DNA from: Shewanella gelidii
Lineage (GTDB): Bacteria; Pseudomonadota; Gammaproteobacteria; Enterobacterales; Shewanellaceae
Direction: 5' to 3'
Assembly: GCF_014647855.1 (NCBI RefSeq)
Contig: NZ_BMPZ01000008.1
Span: 1 to 64,000 of the forward strand
DNA length: 64,000 nucleotides
Part shown: piece after piece, positions 36,293 to 45,083 of the stretch
How positions within the stretch are numbered: position 1 is the stretch's first letter
Layout: the number at the start of each line of letters is the position of its first letter
Notes under the pieces: generated by a model
Told to the model about the DNA's origin: nothing
Database searches by the model: none
The model's input: the letters and a program-made list of their open reading frames with translations, nothing else
Program-made: the position numbers and the translations under genes

Positions 36293-37474
36293 TTAAGCCG
36301 TTTGGGCGACCTGACGTTGCTTCCATTTACCACCAAAGAACACGAAGGCATATGCGGAGTTGATCAGGAAGCTCGCCATACCTGCAGCAAACATCAAGTC
36401 ATCATTACGCGGTAGCGGTACCACATTGCTTTCGTACATGAATGGGCAGCTGAAGTAATACATAAATGAACCCGCTAACGTAAATGCACGCGCTTGTAAC
36501 CAAGTCCCCTTTTTAATAAATAGGGCTGGCAACGTAGCAGCGACAAGCACCATAAATTGAGCGGTGGCAGAGCCGGGGAAATTCAGATAGACAAATACAA
36601 TGTTCCAAACGTCATACGCGACAATCCAGAATGTCGTCATCGCAGGCCAAATCATGTCTTGCTCTTTGGTTTTGTCGGCATGAATTTTTGCCCAACCAGC
36701 CAAAGTAATAATCGACAGCACACCACCAATGGCGTTGAGGATATTGGCGGCGTTCCCCATACTAAAATCTTGCATAACCGCTTCAGAAATATTGATGGCT
36801 AAGAAGGCGGCAGCGCCGAATTTTGCCCATTTCATATCGCCAATTTTGGTAAAACGGATCAGAGTGAACAGTGCTGCGGCACCCACAACCGAATACAATT
36901 TCACCCACTTAAACCAGTAGCTGATCTCGTAGCTAGACCACAATGGAATCAACGCAATCGGCAGAACAAACCAAAGAATATGGTTACTCCACTTGTAGCG
37001 ACGACATAGTTCATTCAGCGCCATCAGACCAAACAAGACGAAGAGAACATGTAAATATGCGCGGTTTTGGTACCACTTATGGAAATTGAATCCGTCATCC
37101 CCAAGGGTAAAGCGCATCTCTTCGCTATCCACAAATGCCATTGTGGCGCCATCGAAATCTTTGATTTCATTGCCATCGGCACTGGTGATCGTCAGCAGTT
37201 CACCGTGAAGCGACCAAGTCAGTTGCTCTGTTTTGTTAAATCCGCCTGACTGCTTCAGCACATCAACTTGATTACTGTCGCCAAACTCCAAGCGATAAAA
37301 CAAACTGCCTTCGCCAGGCTTACCATCACGTGTGCCTTGCCAAACTTTGCCTTTGATATCGTCAACTCGGGTCTGAGTGGCATCAATATCAGTTGCTGCC
37401 GTCGCCAAGGTAGTAAAGCCGATCAATACCAGCGCAATCATTGCACTGAAAAGTCGTCTAAATCCTAATTGCAT
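36293..37474 (-). CDS. DUF5692-like multi-pass membrane protein with N-terminal exported domain
   Basis: A 393-aa protein starting MQLGFRRLF. A signal peptide (cut after ATAA, near 27) is followed by a roughly 100-residue exported domain that looks like a small beta sandwich (GKVWQGTRDGKPGEGSLFYRLEF...LHGELLTITSADG), then about eight membrane helices. The membrane part matches the neighbouring 299-aa protein in order and in residues such as AxDVWN / TTWNLAFVF and the AxxFTLAxxFxxF helix, so the two are paralogues. Family name is from memory and uncertain; no function is known. Confidence 0.65.
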   Translation of the reverse strand: MQLGFRRLFSAMIALVLIGFTTLATAATDIDATQTRVDDIKGKVWQGTRDGKPGEGSLFYRLEFGDSNQVDVLKQSGGFNKTEQLTWSLHGELLTITSADGNEIKDFDGATMAFVDSEEMRFTLGDDGFNFHKWYQNRAYLHVLFVLFGLMALNELCRRYKWSNHILWFVLPIALIPLWSSYEISYWFKWVKLYSVVGAAALFTLIRFTKIGDMKWAKFGAAAFLAINISEAVMQDFSMGNAANILNAIGGVLSIITLAGWAKIHADKTKEQDMIWPAMTTFWIVAYDVWNIVFVYLNFPGSATAQFMVLVAATLPALFIKKGTWLQARAFTLAGSFMYYFSCPFMYESNVVPLPRNDDLMFAAGMASFLINSAYAFVFFGGKWKQRQVAQTA

Positions 37475-37531
37475 AGTCTTGTCTCTTTTGGGGCTCAAGC
37501 AGAGCACCGCAGCCACGGTGCTCTATGAAAC

Positions 37532-38431
37532 CTAAGCCGCTGTTGGTTTTGATTGGTTTAAGTCAGAGTCTGATTCAATATCAGCAATGGCCGGCGGCGG
37601 GTTGTCACCATACGGTGGCTCGCCAGTTTGTTTCTGAACTTTGAAGTACCAGATGGCAAATGGGATATGTAGTACGAGGTTAATAGCACCCCAGTAATAC
37701 AGAACGTTGTCGTTATACCACTTGGTCGAATCCATAAGCGGCACGAAGATATCGCTATTGGCTCGAATGAAGAGGTGGAAAGCTAAGGTATATACACGGG
37801 CGATAATGTATAACTCAGGGCGCCCTTTAATGATGGGGTAGATCTCTGCCGCCATCAGAATACAGAAGGAGCTTGCAAAGAAGGCCGGGCTTTCACCAAA
37901 CACAAAGGCAAGGTTCCAAGTTGTATATAGGAAGTTCCACGCCGCAGTTGAGTAAAACAAGAGGTCATTTGGCTTGTCACGACCAATCACCCAGTAAAGA
38001 CGCTTGCCATTTTTGTATCGAGGGAACGGAATCGTGATACATAAAATGAAGCCGCAGATGGCGTTAAAATAGTTTCCGGTTACGGCGTCCTTCGCTGTCG
38101 CTTCAAAAATGTTCAGGAACAGCATGGCGTAGAGGAATTTCAATACCCAGTCGCCACGGAACAGCTTCAAAACTCGGCTCGGATTATCATGGTAAAGCCA
38201 GGCAATACGTGCACCGCCAACAATGAATGCTGTTGGCAATAAAACACTCAATGTTTTTGCCCAACGAAACCACCCATCAAGCTGCTCAGCCCACAGCGGT
38301 GCTGTCAGCAAAGAAAGCAGCCATACCACAGCTGTGAATCTTGGTGTACGGCGCATGCCTTCCACCAACACTAATAGAATTACAATATAGCCAGTCATAG
38401 TTACGACATATTGCCAAACAGGGATGTCCAT
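37532..38431 (-). CDS. DUF5692-like multi-pass membrane protein
   Basis: A 299-aa protein with about eight membrane helices beginning with IPVWQYVVTMTGYIVILLVLVEG, and a polar proline-rich C-terminal tail (about 270-299). GGAGG lies five bases before the ATG. It is a paralogue of the next gene without that gene's exported domain. It is the first gene of the four-gene cluster; a CRP-like site lies about 140 bases upstream. Transport or a redox membrane function is possible, but nothing in the sequence shows a cofactor or substrate site. Confidence 0.65.
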   Translation of the reverse strand: MDIPVWQYVVTMTGYIVILLVLVEGMRRTPRFTAVVWLLSLLTAPLWAEQLDGWFRWAKTLSVLLPTAFIVGGARIAWLYHDNPSRVLKLFRGDWVLKFLYAMLFLNIFEATAKDAVTGNYFNAICGFILCITIPFPRYKNGKRLYWVIGRDKPNDLLFYSTAAWNFLYTTWNLAFVFGESPAFFASSFCILMAAEIYPIIKGRPELYIIARVYTLAFHLFIRANSDIFVPLMDSTKWYNDNVLYYWGAINLVLHIPFAIWYFKVQKQTGEPPYGDNPPPAIADIESDSDLNQSKPTAA

Positions 38432-38517
38432 AACGCCTCCAAGTACGTTTAGTCCACATGCGCATCACTGCGCCAAAAGGTGACTATTTGCTTTAACTCG
38501 AAAAAGATAGAGCAAAT

Positions 38518-38532
38518 ACTCTAAATTAGAGT
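38518..38532. promoter_or_regulatory. Palindrome in promoter region of DUF5692 cluster
   Basis: ACTCTAAATTAGAGT is a perfect odd palindrome, and a further ACTCTA occurs at 38537-38542. It lies 87 bases upstream of the first gene, near the expected promoter. It may be bound by an unidentified dimeric regulator. Confidence 0.45.
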
Positions 38533-38565
38533 TATTACTCTAGTTGTGAAACTCAACATTTAACA

Positions 38566-38577
38566 TGATCTAGATCA
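38566..38577. promoter_or_regulatory. CRP/FNR-like site upstream of DUF5692 cluster
   Basis: TGATCTAGATCA is the core of the ideal CRP site (TGTGATCTAGATCACA), extended as CATGATCTAGATCACG; it also fits FNR half-sites (TTGAT/ATCAA) with two mismatches. Which regulator binds cannot be told from sequence. Confidence 0.55.
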
Positions 38578-38625
38578 CGTTAAGTAATTTCGGTCGCTAG
38601 AATTTCTAAGGGGACGAGGCCAACT

Positions 38626-38641
38626 TGTGAACTGGATCACC
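38626..38641. promoter_or_regulatory. CRP-like site
   Basis: TGTGAACTGGATCACC matches both CRP half-sites (TGTGA / TCACA with one mismatch). It also overlaps the palindrome AACTGGATCACCAGTT. It is about 195 bases upstream of the first DUF5692-like gene. Confidence 0.5.
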
Positions 38642-38974
38642 AGTTGCAAATAAAGCATCTGCGCAAGTGCACAACATATTGTGCGGTTATTTTGAGCTGT
38701 GTTATCGCGCGCAGGGGATTAAGGTCAGAGTTTACGGGGAGGTTTGTTTTTGCCTCGCTAGAGATCTGAGCAGCCTTTTGGAGAATTCAGTCTTTAATCT
38801 AAACGAACAGCTGCCGCAGACTTTTGTCTCTATACCTGCCCCCAAGTTGAGAGCGAAAGTAAGTCCCAATGGGCTTGACGATGACAGCGGTGTCATCGAT
38901 ACGACGGGGTTATCGATACTAAAGGGTCATCGACACACCTGGGTTGATGGGTACGATTTCATTTGTCTGCAACA

Positions 38975-38998
38975 AAAAAGCGCCCGTAGGCGCTTTTT
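38975..38998. terminator. Bidirectional terminator downstream of AGCS symporter
   Basis: AAAAAGCGCC and GGCGCTTTTT pair around CGTA; the minus-strand product ends in a T run and stops the symporter transcript. Confidence 0.88.
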
Positions 38999-39024
38999 GA
39001 ATTTAACCAATTGAGAAAGAGTTG

Positions 39025-40407
39025 CTATTTACCACGACGGGCAAGCTCTGCATCAATTTCACGTTTCTTCAGGAAATACTCACGCGTTAACGCAAAAACG
39101 ACCGGACTCAACAAGGCAAGTGCAATCAAATTTGGAATTGCCATCATCGCATTGAGGGTGTCTGCTAATAACCATATGAAGTCCAGCGAACTCACAGCAC
39201 CTAAAGGCACCGCTATCGTCCACACCAATCGAAAAGGGATTACGGCTTTGACCCCAAGTAAATATTGCACACACTTTTCGCTGTAAACACTCCAGCCCAA
39301 AATCGTTGTAAATGCAAAGACCGATAAGGCAATTGCGACAATATAATTGCCAAGAGGGATCGCTTCAGCAAAAGCGAATGAAGTTAACGACGCGCCATTT
39401 TCACCGGAAGTCCAAACCCCAGTCACAATGATTGCTAGGCCTGTAATACTACAAACAATCAATGTATCGATAAATGTACCAAGCATAGCTACTAACCCTT
39501 GAGCAACGGGGTTATTTGTTTGCGCAGAAGCATGGGCGATAGGCGCACTTCCTAGCCCGGCCTCATTTGAAAAGACCCCGCGAGCTACACCAAAACGGAT
39601 CGCCGCCCAAACCGTAGCACCGGCAAAGCCCCCTTCTGCCGCAACAGGGCTAAAGGCACTTTCAATAATTAAACTGATTGCAGCAGGGATCTCAGTCAGA
39701 TTCATCAATAAAACAGCCAAACCTGCTGCAATATAAAATACCGTCATCATCGGCACGAGTTTGCCTGCAACATCGGCAATTCGTTTAATCCCGCCCATCA
39801 GCACGGCACCCACCAGCAGCATCAATACAACACCCGTCACCCACACTGGAATGGAAAAATTGCTTTGCAACGCATCAGCAACAGAGTTTGCTTGCACTGT
39901 ATTGCCAATACCAAAACCGGCAAAAGATCCAAATAGAGCAAACGCGGTTCCGAGCCATGCCCATTTGCTTCCAAGACCATTTTTGATGTAGTACATCGGA
40001 CCGCCAATATGCTGGCCCTTCGCATCAACTTCACGGTACTTGACTGCGAGCACAGCTTCTGCAAATTTGGTCGCCATCCCCACAAGCGCAGTACACCACA
40101 TCCAGAACAAAGCACCCGGTCCACCGATAAAAATTGCAGTCGCCACACCAGCAATATTACCGGTGCCGATAGTGGCAGAGAGTGACGTCATTAACGCATT
40201 AAAGGGGCTGATCTCTCCCTTAGCATCACTATCCTTATCAGGAATTCTACCGGACCAAAGAAGTTTAAAGCCGGTTCCTAATTTCAATACTGGCATCAAA
40301 CGCAAACCAACGGACAAAAATAACCCCACTCCCAAAATCATAACGAGCATGGGTGTCCCCCACACGACCTCATTGATCAATTTAATCGCTGCTGTAATCG
40401 ATTCCAT
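39025..40407 (-). CDS. Alanine/glycine:cation symporter (AGCS family)
   Basis: A 460-aa inner-membrane transporter with about eleven helices. The N-terminal NEVVWGTPMLVMILGVGLFLSVGLRLMPV and following GTGNIAGVATAIFIGGPGALFWMW are characteristic of AGCS (AgcS/AlsT/DagA) Na+-coupled alanine or glycine importers. The C-terminus is charged. AGAGGAAAG precedes the ATG. It is a single gene with its own terminator. The exact amino acid is not readable. Confidence 0.92.
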   Translation of the reverse strand: MESITAAIKLINEVVWGTPMLVMILGVGLFLSVGLRLMPVLKLGTGFKLLWSGRIPDKDSDAKGEISPFNALMTSLSATIGTGNIAGVATAIFIGGPGALFWMWCTALVGMATKFAEAVLAVKYREVDAKGQHIGGPMYYIKNGLGSKWAWLGTAFALFGSFAGFGIGNTVQANSVADALQSNFSIPVWVTGVVLMLLVGAVLMGGIKRIADVAGKLVPMMTVFYIAAGLAVLLMNLTEIPAAISLIIESAFSPVAAEGGFAGATVWAAIRFGVARGVFSNEAGLGSAPIAHASAQTNNPVAQGLVAMLGTFIDTLIVCSITGLAIIVTGVWTSGENGASLTSFAFAEAIPLGNYIVAIALSVFAFTTILGWSVYSEKCVQYLLGVKAVIPFRLVWTIAVPLGAVSSLDFIWLLADTLNAMMAIPNLIALALLSPVVFALTREYFLKKREIDAELARRGK

Positions 40408-40975
40408 TCTTTCCTCTTCTTATTTTTTGTTATTTGTAAAGCCACTGTCGTTGCAACGAACAGCCATCAACTTGAGCCTCAAACCAGATTACAATGAATA
40501 ACTATGAAATGGAATCAAACCCGAAACAACAAATCAGCAACATATATGCAGCGATAAGAACCACACCAATACCCATCCTCCTGTTCACAAATGGGGAGCC
40601 AAAGACTACACGCCGCTTAGCCTACACAATCAAAATTTCGCATAAAAAAGTCATGGTAAATGTTAACCACAATATGATTAAGGTATTTATTATTCGACTA
40701 AAGCCTAAATATGGCGAAGCACATCAAAATTAATATTTTCTGCCCTCAGCTCACATCCTTTTGTTTTTAAGCCTTTTTACTGACTGGTTAGCGTGGATAA
40801 TCTCACACTGCGACTGTTAACAAATTTTTTTCATTCAAGAAACATTAGACAAAACAGCCTTCGACAATATATGCTGCAAAACCGAATATTTATCCACGCG
40901 CATTTTTCGGGATATATAACAACAACGATAAACAACCAACAATAAGAACAGCGTAAGTTTTGGGAATTTGATGAT
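40408..40975. other. Intergenic region without genes
   Basis: About 570 AT-rich bases between the divergent AGCS and TonB-receptor genes. I saw no Fur box, terminator or structured RNA. An 80-codon plus frame at 40494-40733 lacks a ribosome site and is not called. Confidence 0.5.
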
Positions 40976-43519
40976 ATGACAACAAAGTTTCGCCTCCATT
41001 CGTTAACATTAGCGATCGGCCTAGCACTGACAAGTAACACAATCTATGCAGCGGAAAATACTGCCCCAGAAGTGGCAGACGCAGATGTAGAAAAAATTGC
41101 AGTACTAGGAACCCGTGTATCGAACAGAACGGCAACAGATTCAGCAGTACCAGTTGACATTATCTCAGGAGAAAGTCTCACTAAAAGTGGCTTTACCGAG
41201 TTAGGGCAAAGCTTACAAGCAACCGTACCTTCATTTAATTTTAGCCGCACCCAAGTGTCTGATGGCTCAGATTTGTTTCGCCCAGCAACCTTGAGAGGCT
41301 TACAGCCGGATCAAACTTTAGTTCTCATTAATGGCAAACGTCGCCATACCCAAGCGATATTTGGCTTAAACGGTACTGTAGGCGCTGGCGCAGCCGGCAC
41401 CGATATGAATGCAATCCCGATGATTGCGTTGCAAGATGTACAGGTTCTTCGTGATGGCGCCGCTGCCCAATATGGTTCAGATGCAATTGCAGGTGTGATC
41501 AATCTATCCCTTAAAAATACCACGGATGTTACTGAAGGTTACCTACAAACCGGTGGCACAACTGAAGGGGATGGTGACGGCTATTCTTTGGGCTTAAACA
41601 CAGGTTTTGATATTGCTGATGACGGCTTTATCAACCTCTCATTAGAATATCGAGACTATAACGGCACCAATCGCGCTCAAAAAGATATTGGTGGCTCTTC
41701 TTCAATTGCTCCTGGCACGCTGTCGGATAGTGTTCGCTGGAAGCAAGGCAACGCAGATTCTGAATTTACGTCAGTATTTTTCAATGCAATGGCACCGCTT
41801 GCCGAACATGAACTCTACGCATTTGGCGGCTACTCAAATCGAACTGCACTAGGCAATGGGTTTTTCCGTAATTTTAATGAGTCTGCCAAAAACGTTCCTC
41901 AGCTATATCCAGATGGATTCTTGCCACTCATCGATAACGAAGCACAAGATGTTTCTATTGCGATGGGCCTCAGAGGCGATCTGAATGACGACTGGCAATT
42001 TGATGTGTCGGGCGTATACGGCGAAAACCGTTACGACTTTGATTCTCGAAACACAATCAATGCGTCATACGCTGCTGAGTATTTATATAACAATCCTAGT
42101 GCTACAGATGCCGACATTGCGGCCAACGCAGGTCCAACCTCAGGTTATAGCGGTGGCTTCCGCTTCGACCAGTTAACCTTCAATGCTGATATAGCTGGTG
42201 TAGTAGATATTGGTCACTCGGACTCTTTGTACGTTGCTTTTGGTGCCGAGTACCGCCAAGAAAATTATGAAATTGTTGCAGGCGAACTTGCGTCCTATGC
42301 ATGTGGCCCATCAAATAGTAGCAATGCATTCCCATCAGTTATGGACCCAGCTGTTTACGCGGGTTGCGGATTCCAAGCTTACCCAGGTTTACGACCTGAC
42401 GCGGCCGGTTCAGCAGATCGCCATAGTTATGCCGTGTACCTTGATGTGGAAACCCAAGTCACTGACGAATGGCTTGTTGGCGTTGCGGCGCGCTATGAAG
42501 ACTTCTCAGATTCAGGCGATGACCTCGTAGGTAAGCTTTCTAGCCGCTATGATGTGAGTGATAGTTTTGCATTGCGTGGCGCGGTATCGACCGGCTTTAG
42601 AGCACCGTCACTACAGCAAAGTGCCTATACCGCTTATACAAGTAACTTAGGTCCTGGTGGCGTACTTTCGCAGTCATTCACTGCAACAGCTGGTTCACCA
42701 TTCCCGTCGGCGCTAGGGGTAGATTCACTTGAGCTTGAGAAATCAAAAAACTTCAGCTTAGGTGCAGTATTTGATGTTACCGATGAAGTATCTGTTACAG
42801 TGGATGCTTACAAAATCGAAATTGAGGATCGCATTACTCTCGGGAGTTTGCTCTCTGAAGACCAAGTTTCATTTAATCCTGCCGCCGTTGCCGCACTCAA
42901 TGAAACCGGTGCAGTGCAAGCCAACTATTTCTCAAACTCAGTCAATTCAACAACGCAAGGCGTTGATTTAATTGTCACCTACAAAACTGAGCTATACCAA
43001 GGTGATTTCGATATCACTTTGGCAGGAAATATTAACGAAACAGAAATTGATAGTGTCAACGCCCCAGAAGGCATACCTGAAAATGTCGCACTAGACGACT
43101 TACAACGTAGCTTCCTGACTGATGGCCAGCCCCAAGAACGGGCAACCTTGACCTTCGATTACTCGAAGAATGATTGGCATGCCCTATTACGTGCCAATTA
43201 CTTTGGTGAAACAGATGTCATCTATTTTGGCAACGACCATATTGGTTTACCGGGCTTCTTATCCCCAACGGGTTCGTTTGAACCGACCAGTACAGTTGAA
43301 TCTGCAGTGTTAATTGACTTGAACTTTGATTACCAGCTAACCGATGCTTTGAGCTTCTCTATCGCAGTGAACAACATCTTTGACGTTCGCCCAGATGAGC
43401 TAGGTGAAGATGAAGCGCTAGACTTCATCACCAATCAGGCTTTCCAGTATCCAGTGCGCGCACTACCTTATGGTTTTGATGGCACAACCTATTCGGCTAA
43501 GGTGAACTTCACCTTCTAG
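40976..43519 (+). CDS. TonB-dependent receptor
   Basis: An 847-aa outer-membrane receptor with a signal peptide (cut after IYA, residue 25). VEKIAVLGTRVSNRTATDSAVPVDIIS is the TonB-box/plug start, and the plug contains LQPDQTLVLINGKRRH, then VQVLRDGAAAQYGSDAIAGVINLSLK (near 155-180). The 22-strand barrel follows and ends YSAKVNFTF. The substrate is not clear; the absence of siderophore or cobalamin genes and of a visible Fur box argues against assuming iron. It stands alone with a terminator. Confidence 0.93.
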   Translation: MTTKFRLHSLTLAIGLALTSNTIYAAENTAPEVADADVEKIAVLGTRVSNRTATDSAVPVDIISGESLTKSGFTELGQSLQATVPSFNFSRTQVSDGSDLFRPATLRGLQPDQTLVLINGKRRHTQAIFGLNGTVGAGAAGTDMNAIPMIALQDVQVLRDGAAAQYGSDAIAGVINLSLKNTTDVTEGYLQTGGTTEGDGDGYSLGLNTGFDIADDGFINLSLEYRDYNGTNRAQKDIGGSSSIAPGTLSDSVRWKQGNADSEFTSVFFNAMAPLAEHELYAFGGYSNRTALGNGFFRNFNESAKNVPQLYPDGFLPLIDNEAQDVSIAMGLRGDLNDDWQFDVSGVYGENRYDFDSRNTINASYAAEYLYNNPSATDADIAANAGPTSGYSGGFRFDQLTFNADIAGVVDIGHSDSLYVAFGAEYRQENYEIVAGELASYACGPSNSSNAFPSVMDPAVYAGCGFQAYPGLRPDAAGSADRHSYAVYLDVETQVTDEWLVGVAARYEDFSDSGDDLVGKLSSRYDVSDSFALRGAVSTGFRAPSLQQSAYTAYTSNLGPGGVLSQSFTATAGSPFPSALGVDSLELEKSKNFSLGAVFDVTDEVSVTVDAYKIEIEDRITLGSLLSEDQVSFNPAAVAALNETGAVQANYFSNSVNSTTQGVDLIVTYKTELYQGDFDITLAGNINETEIDSVNAPEGIPENVALDDLQRSFLTDGQPQERATLTFDYSKNDWHALLRANYFGETDVIYFGNDHIGLPGFLSPTGSFEPTSTVESAVLIDLNFDYQLTDALSFSIAVNNIFDVRPDELGEDEALDFITNQAFQYPVRALPYGFDGTTYSAKVNFTF

Positions 43520-43570
43520 AGCACGGATTGCTCACGCCAAACCTTATCACTCCTTGTGATACCCAACTTG

Positions 43571-43598
43571 ACCAGGCCGGAGTGCCTGGTATTTTTTT
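43571..43598 (+). terminator. Terminator after TonB-dependent receptor
   Basis: ACCAGGC and GCCTGGT pair around CGGAGT, followed by A and seven T. Confidence 0.87.
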
Positions 43599-43619
43599 GG
43601 TAAAATTTGAACCCTCTAG

Positions 43620-44354
43620 CTAACAACGCAAAGACACTAAAGCGTGTAACGCAGCTTTGGCAGCCAAAAGTTCACCGTCCATCATGGCAGTATCTGCATC
43701 AACATACTGATTGATGCCCGCTTGAATATCTTGCTGGTACACCACAACGTTATTCAAAACCGACGCAACCTGCATACCCCGTAGCCGTCCAACGGTAAAC
43801 AAAGCAGATGTTTCCATATCGCAGGCTAAAACACCGCGACTATGCCAGTGTTCACAAATGCTGCTCTCATCATCCCGATAAAAGCTGTCGTGTGACCGAA
43901 CTACGCCCACATGGTGCTGCACATTGTGTTGAACCAGGAATGACTCGAGCCCATTGGTAAGGTGGCGATCTGCTGTTGCCGGATACTGTGCCTCAACATA
44001 GGAGAGTGAGCCGCCTTCATCGCGGACCGCAGACTCAGCCACAATCAAGTCTCCAAGCTCAATGCCATGCTGTATTGCCCCTGCAGAGCCCACTCGAATC
44101 ACCAGCTTTGCACCGCATTGGTTCAGCTCTTCTAGAGCAATAATTGCTGAAGGAGCGCCAACCCCAGTGCTACACACAGTAATCTGCTGGCCTTGATACA
44201 TGCCAGCCATAGAACGAAACTCGCGGTTCTCTGCCAAGGGATGAGGATTATCTAACAACGCCGCGATTCGATTCACACGTGCAGGTTCACCACAAACAAT
44301 CACACGTTGGGAAACTTGGTCTGGGGTCAATGCAATATGAGCTTTTTTAGACAT
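43620..44354 (-). CDS. Nucleoside phosphorylase (uridine phosphorylase-like)
   Basis: A 244-aa hexameric-type nucleoside phosphorylase. VIVCGEPARVNRIA binds phosphate near the N-terminus, STGVGAPSAIIALEEL and VIRVGSAGAI follow, and DMETSALFTVGRLRG (about 185-198) is the nucleoside-binding Met-Glu motif seen in Udp and related enzymes. It would cleave a nucleoside to free base and ribose-1-phosphate. Uridine specificity is likely but purine nucleosides cannot be excluded. AGGA precedes the ATG. Confidence 0.85.
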   Translation of the reverse strand: MSKKAHIALTPDQVSQRVIVCGEPARVNRIAALLDNPHPLAENREFRSMAGMYQGQQITVCSTGVGAPSAIIALEELNQCGAKLVIRVGSAGAIQHGIELGDLIVAESAVRDEGGSLSYVEAQYPATADRHLTNGLESFLVQHNVQHHVGVVRSHDSFYRDDESSICEHWHSRGVLACDMETSALFTVGRLRGMQVASVLNNVVVYQQDIQAGINQYVDADTAMMDGELLAAKAALHALVSLRC

Positions 44355-44636
44355 GATTCGTTCCTAGAAAAGTTAATCAGCTTGAGTGCTCGTAAGGCAA
44401 CACTATTTTTAAATTAGCAAGCATACCAAGCCCTATTTTTGATACTCAGATCTAGCTTACAAACTTACACGTGGAACGAACTAAGGCGTACGGTTTTGAC
44501 TTTTTCACAGCGAGACTAGACCATCGTTATCGAGAGGTACACCCAACGCGATAATGGCTAGAGCTTGAAGGACGTCGTTGCAACAGAGCATTGAAAGAGG
44601 TTTTTCAGCGCAATTTCTATAAGCTGACGAAGCGCG

Positions 44637-45074
44637 TTAGAACGCGTTCATGCAAAGGTTATTGAGACTCCAATACTTGCTTGAGGGTGTCCACGCCTTG
44701 TGGTAGAACGATTTGCAATTGTGGCCGCAAAATCCGTATAAAAACAACAGGTTAATTGAATAGTCCATAGGTCCATGGAAGCCCCAATTTAGCAGTGTCT
44801 TGTCCTTCCCTTGCGCTGGAGTGGTCATAAATACAGGCTCCGTCACCTCAAAAGGGCTGAGAAACCTGAGTTCAAAATCAAGTTGCTTGCCTTCATCAAT
44901 AGCCATGCTCTCTTGCTTTCCTCGGCCGACATCATCATGTTCACTGTCCCAAGCAGCAGTAAAACCGGCGCTGATTTCGGCAGTGCTGATGCTTAAATCG
45001 TTGAATAACGTGACGCGAAATATCTGAGATTCACTAAAGGACAGCGCATTTTGCTCTAGCCAAGATACGCTCAC
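44637..45074 (-). CDS. Hypothetical protein, C-terminus possibly frameshifted
   Basis: A 145-codon frame next to the c-di-GMP gene. The first ~105 residues have a natural composition with beta-strand-like patches (IFRVTLFNDLSISTAEISAG, LDFELRFLSPFEVTEPVFM). After GPMDYS the composition becomes odd and Cys-rich. In another frame the same DNA reads VVFIRILRPQLQIVLPQGVDTLKQVLESQ followed by a stop, which looks far more like a protein end. So this may be a decayed or frameshifted gene. Family unknown. Confidence 0.4.
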   Translation of the reverse strand: MSVSWLEQNALSFSESQIFRVTLFNDLSISTAEISAGFTAAWDSEHDDVGRGKQESMAIDEGKQLDFELRFLSPFEVTEPVFMTTPAQGKDKTLLNWGFHGPMDYSINLLFLYGFCGHNCKSFYHKAWTPSSKYWSLNNLCMNAF

Positions 45075-45083
45075 TATTATAAA

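Larger units (their letters stand above)
38432..38974. other. Regulatory intergenic region upstream of DUF5692 cluster
   Basis: About 540 bases with two CRP-like sites and an additional palindrome in the first 210 bases. A 115-codon plus-strand frame (38667-39014) runs through the following terminator and has no ribosome site, so I do not call it. Confidence 0.5.

Noticed and set aside
38667..39014. 115-codon plus-strand frame after the CRP-like sites
   Set aside because: No ribosome site and it runs through a clear bidirectional terminator.
40040..40501. 153-codon plus-strand frame opposite the AGCS symporter
   Set aside because: Antisense shadow of a strongly supported transporter gene.
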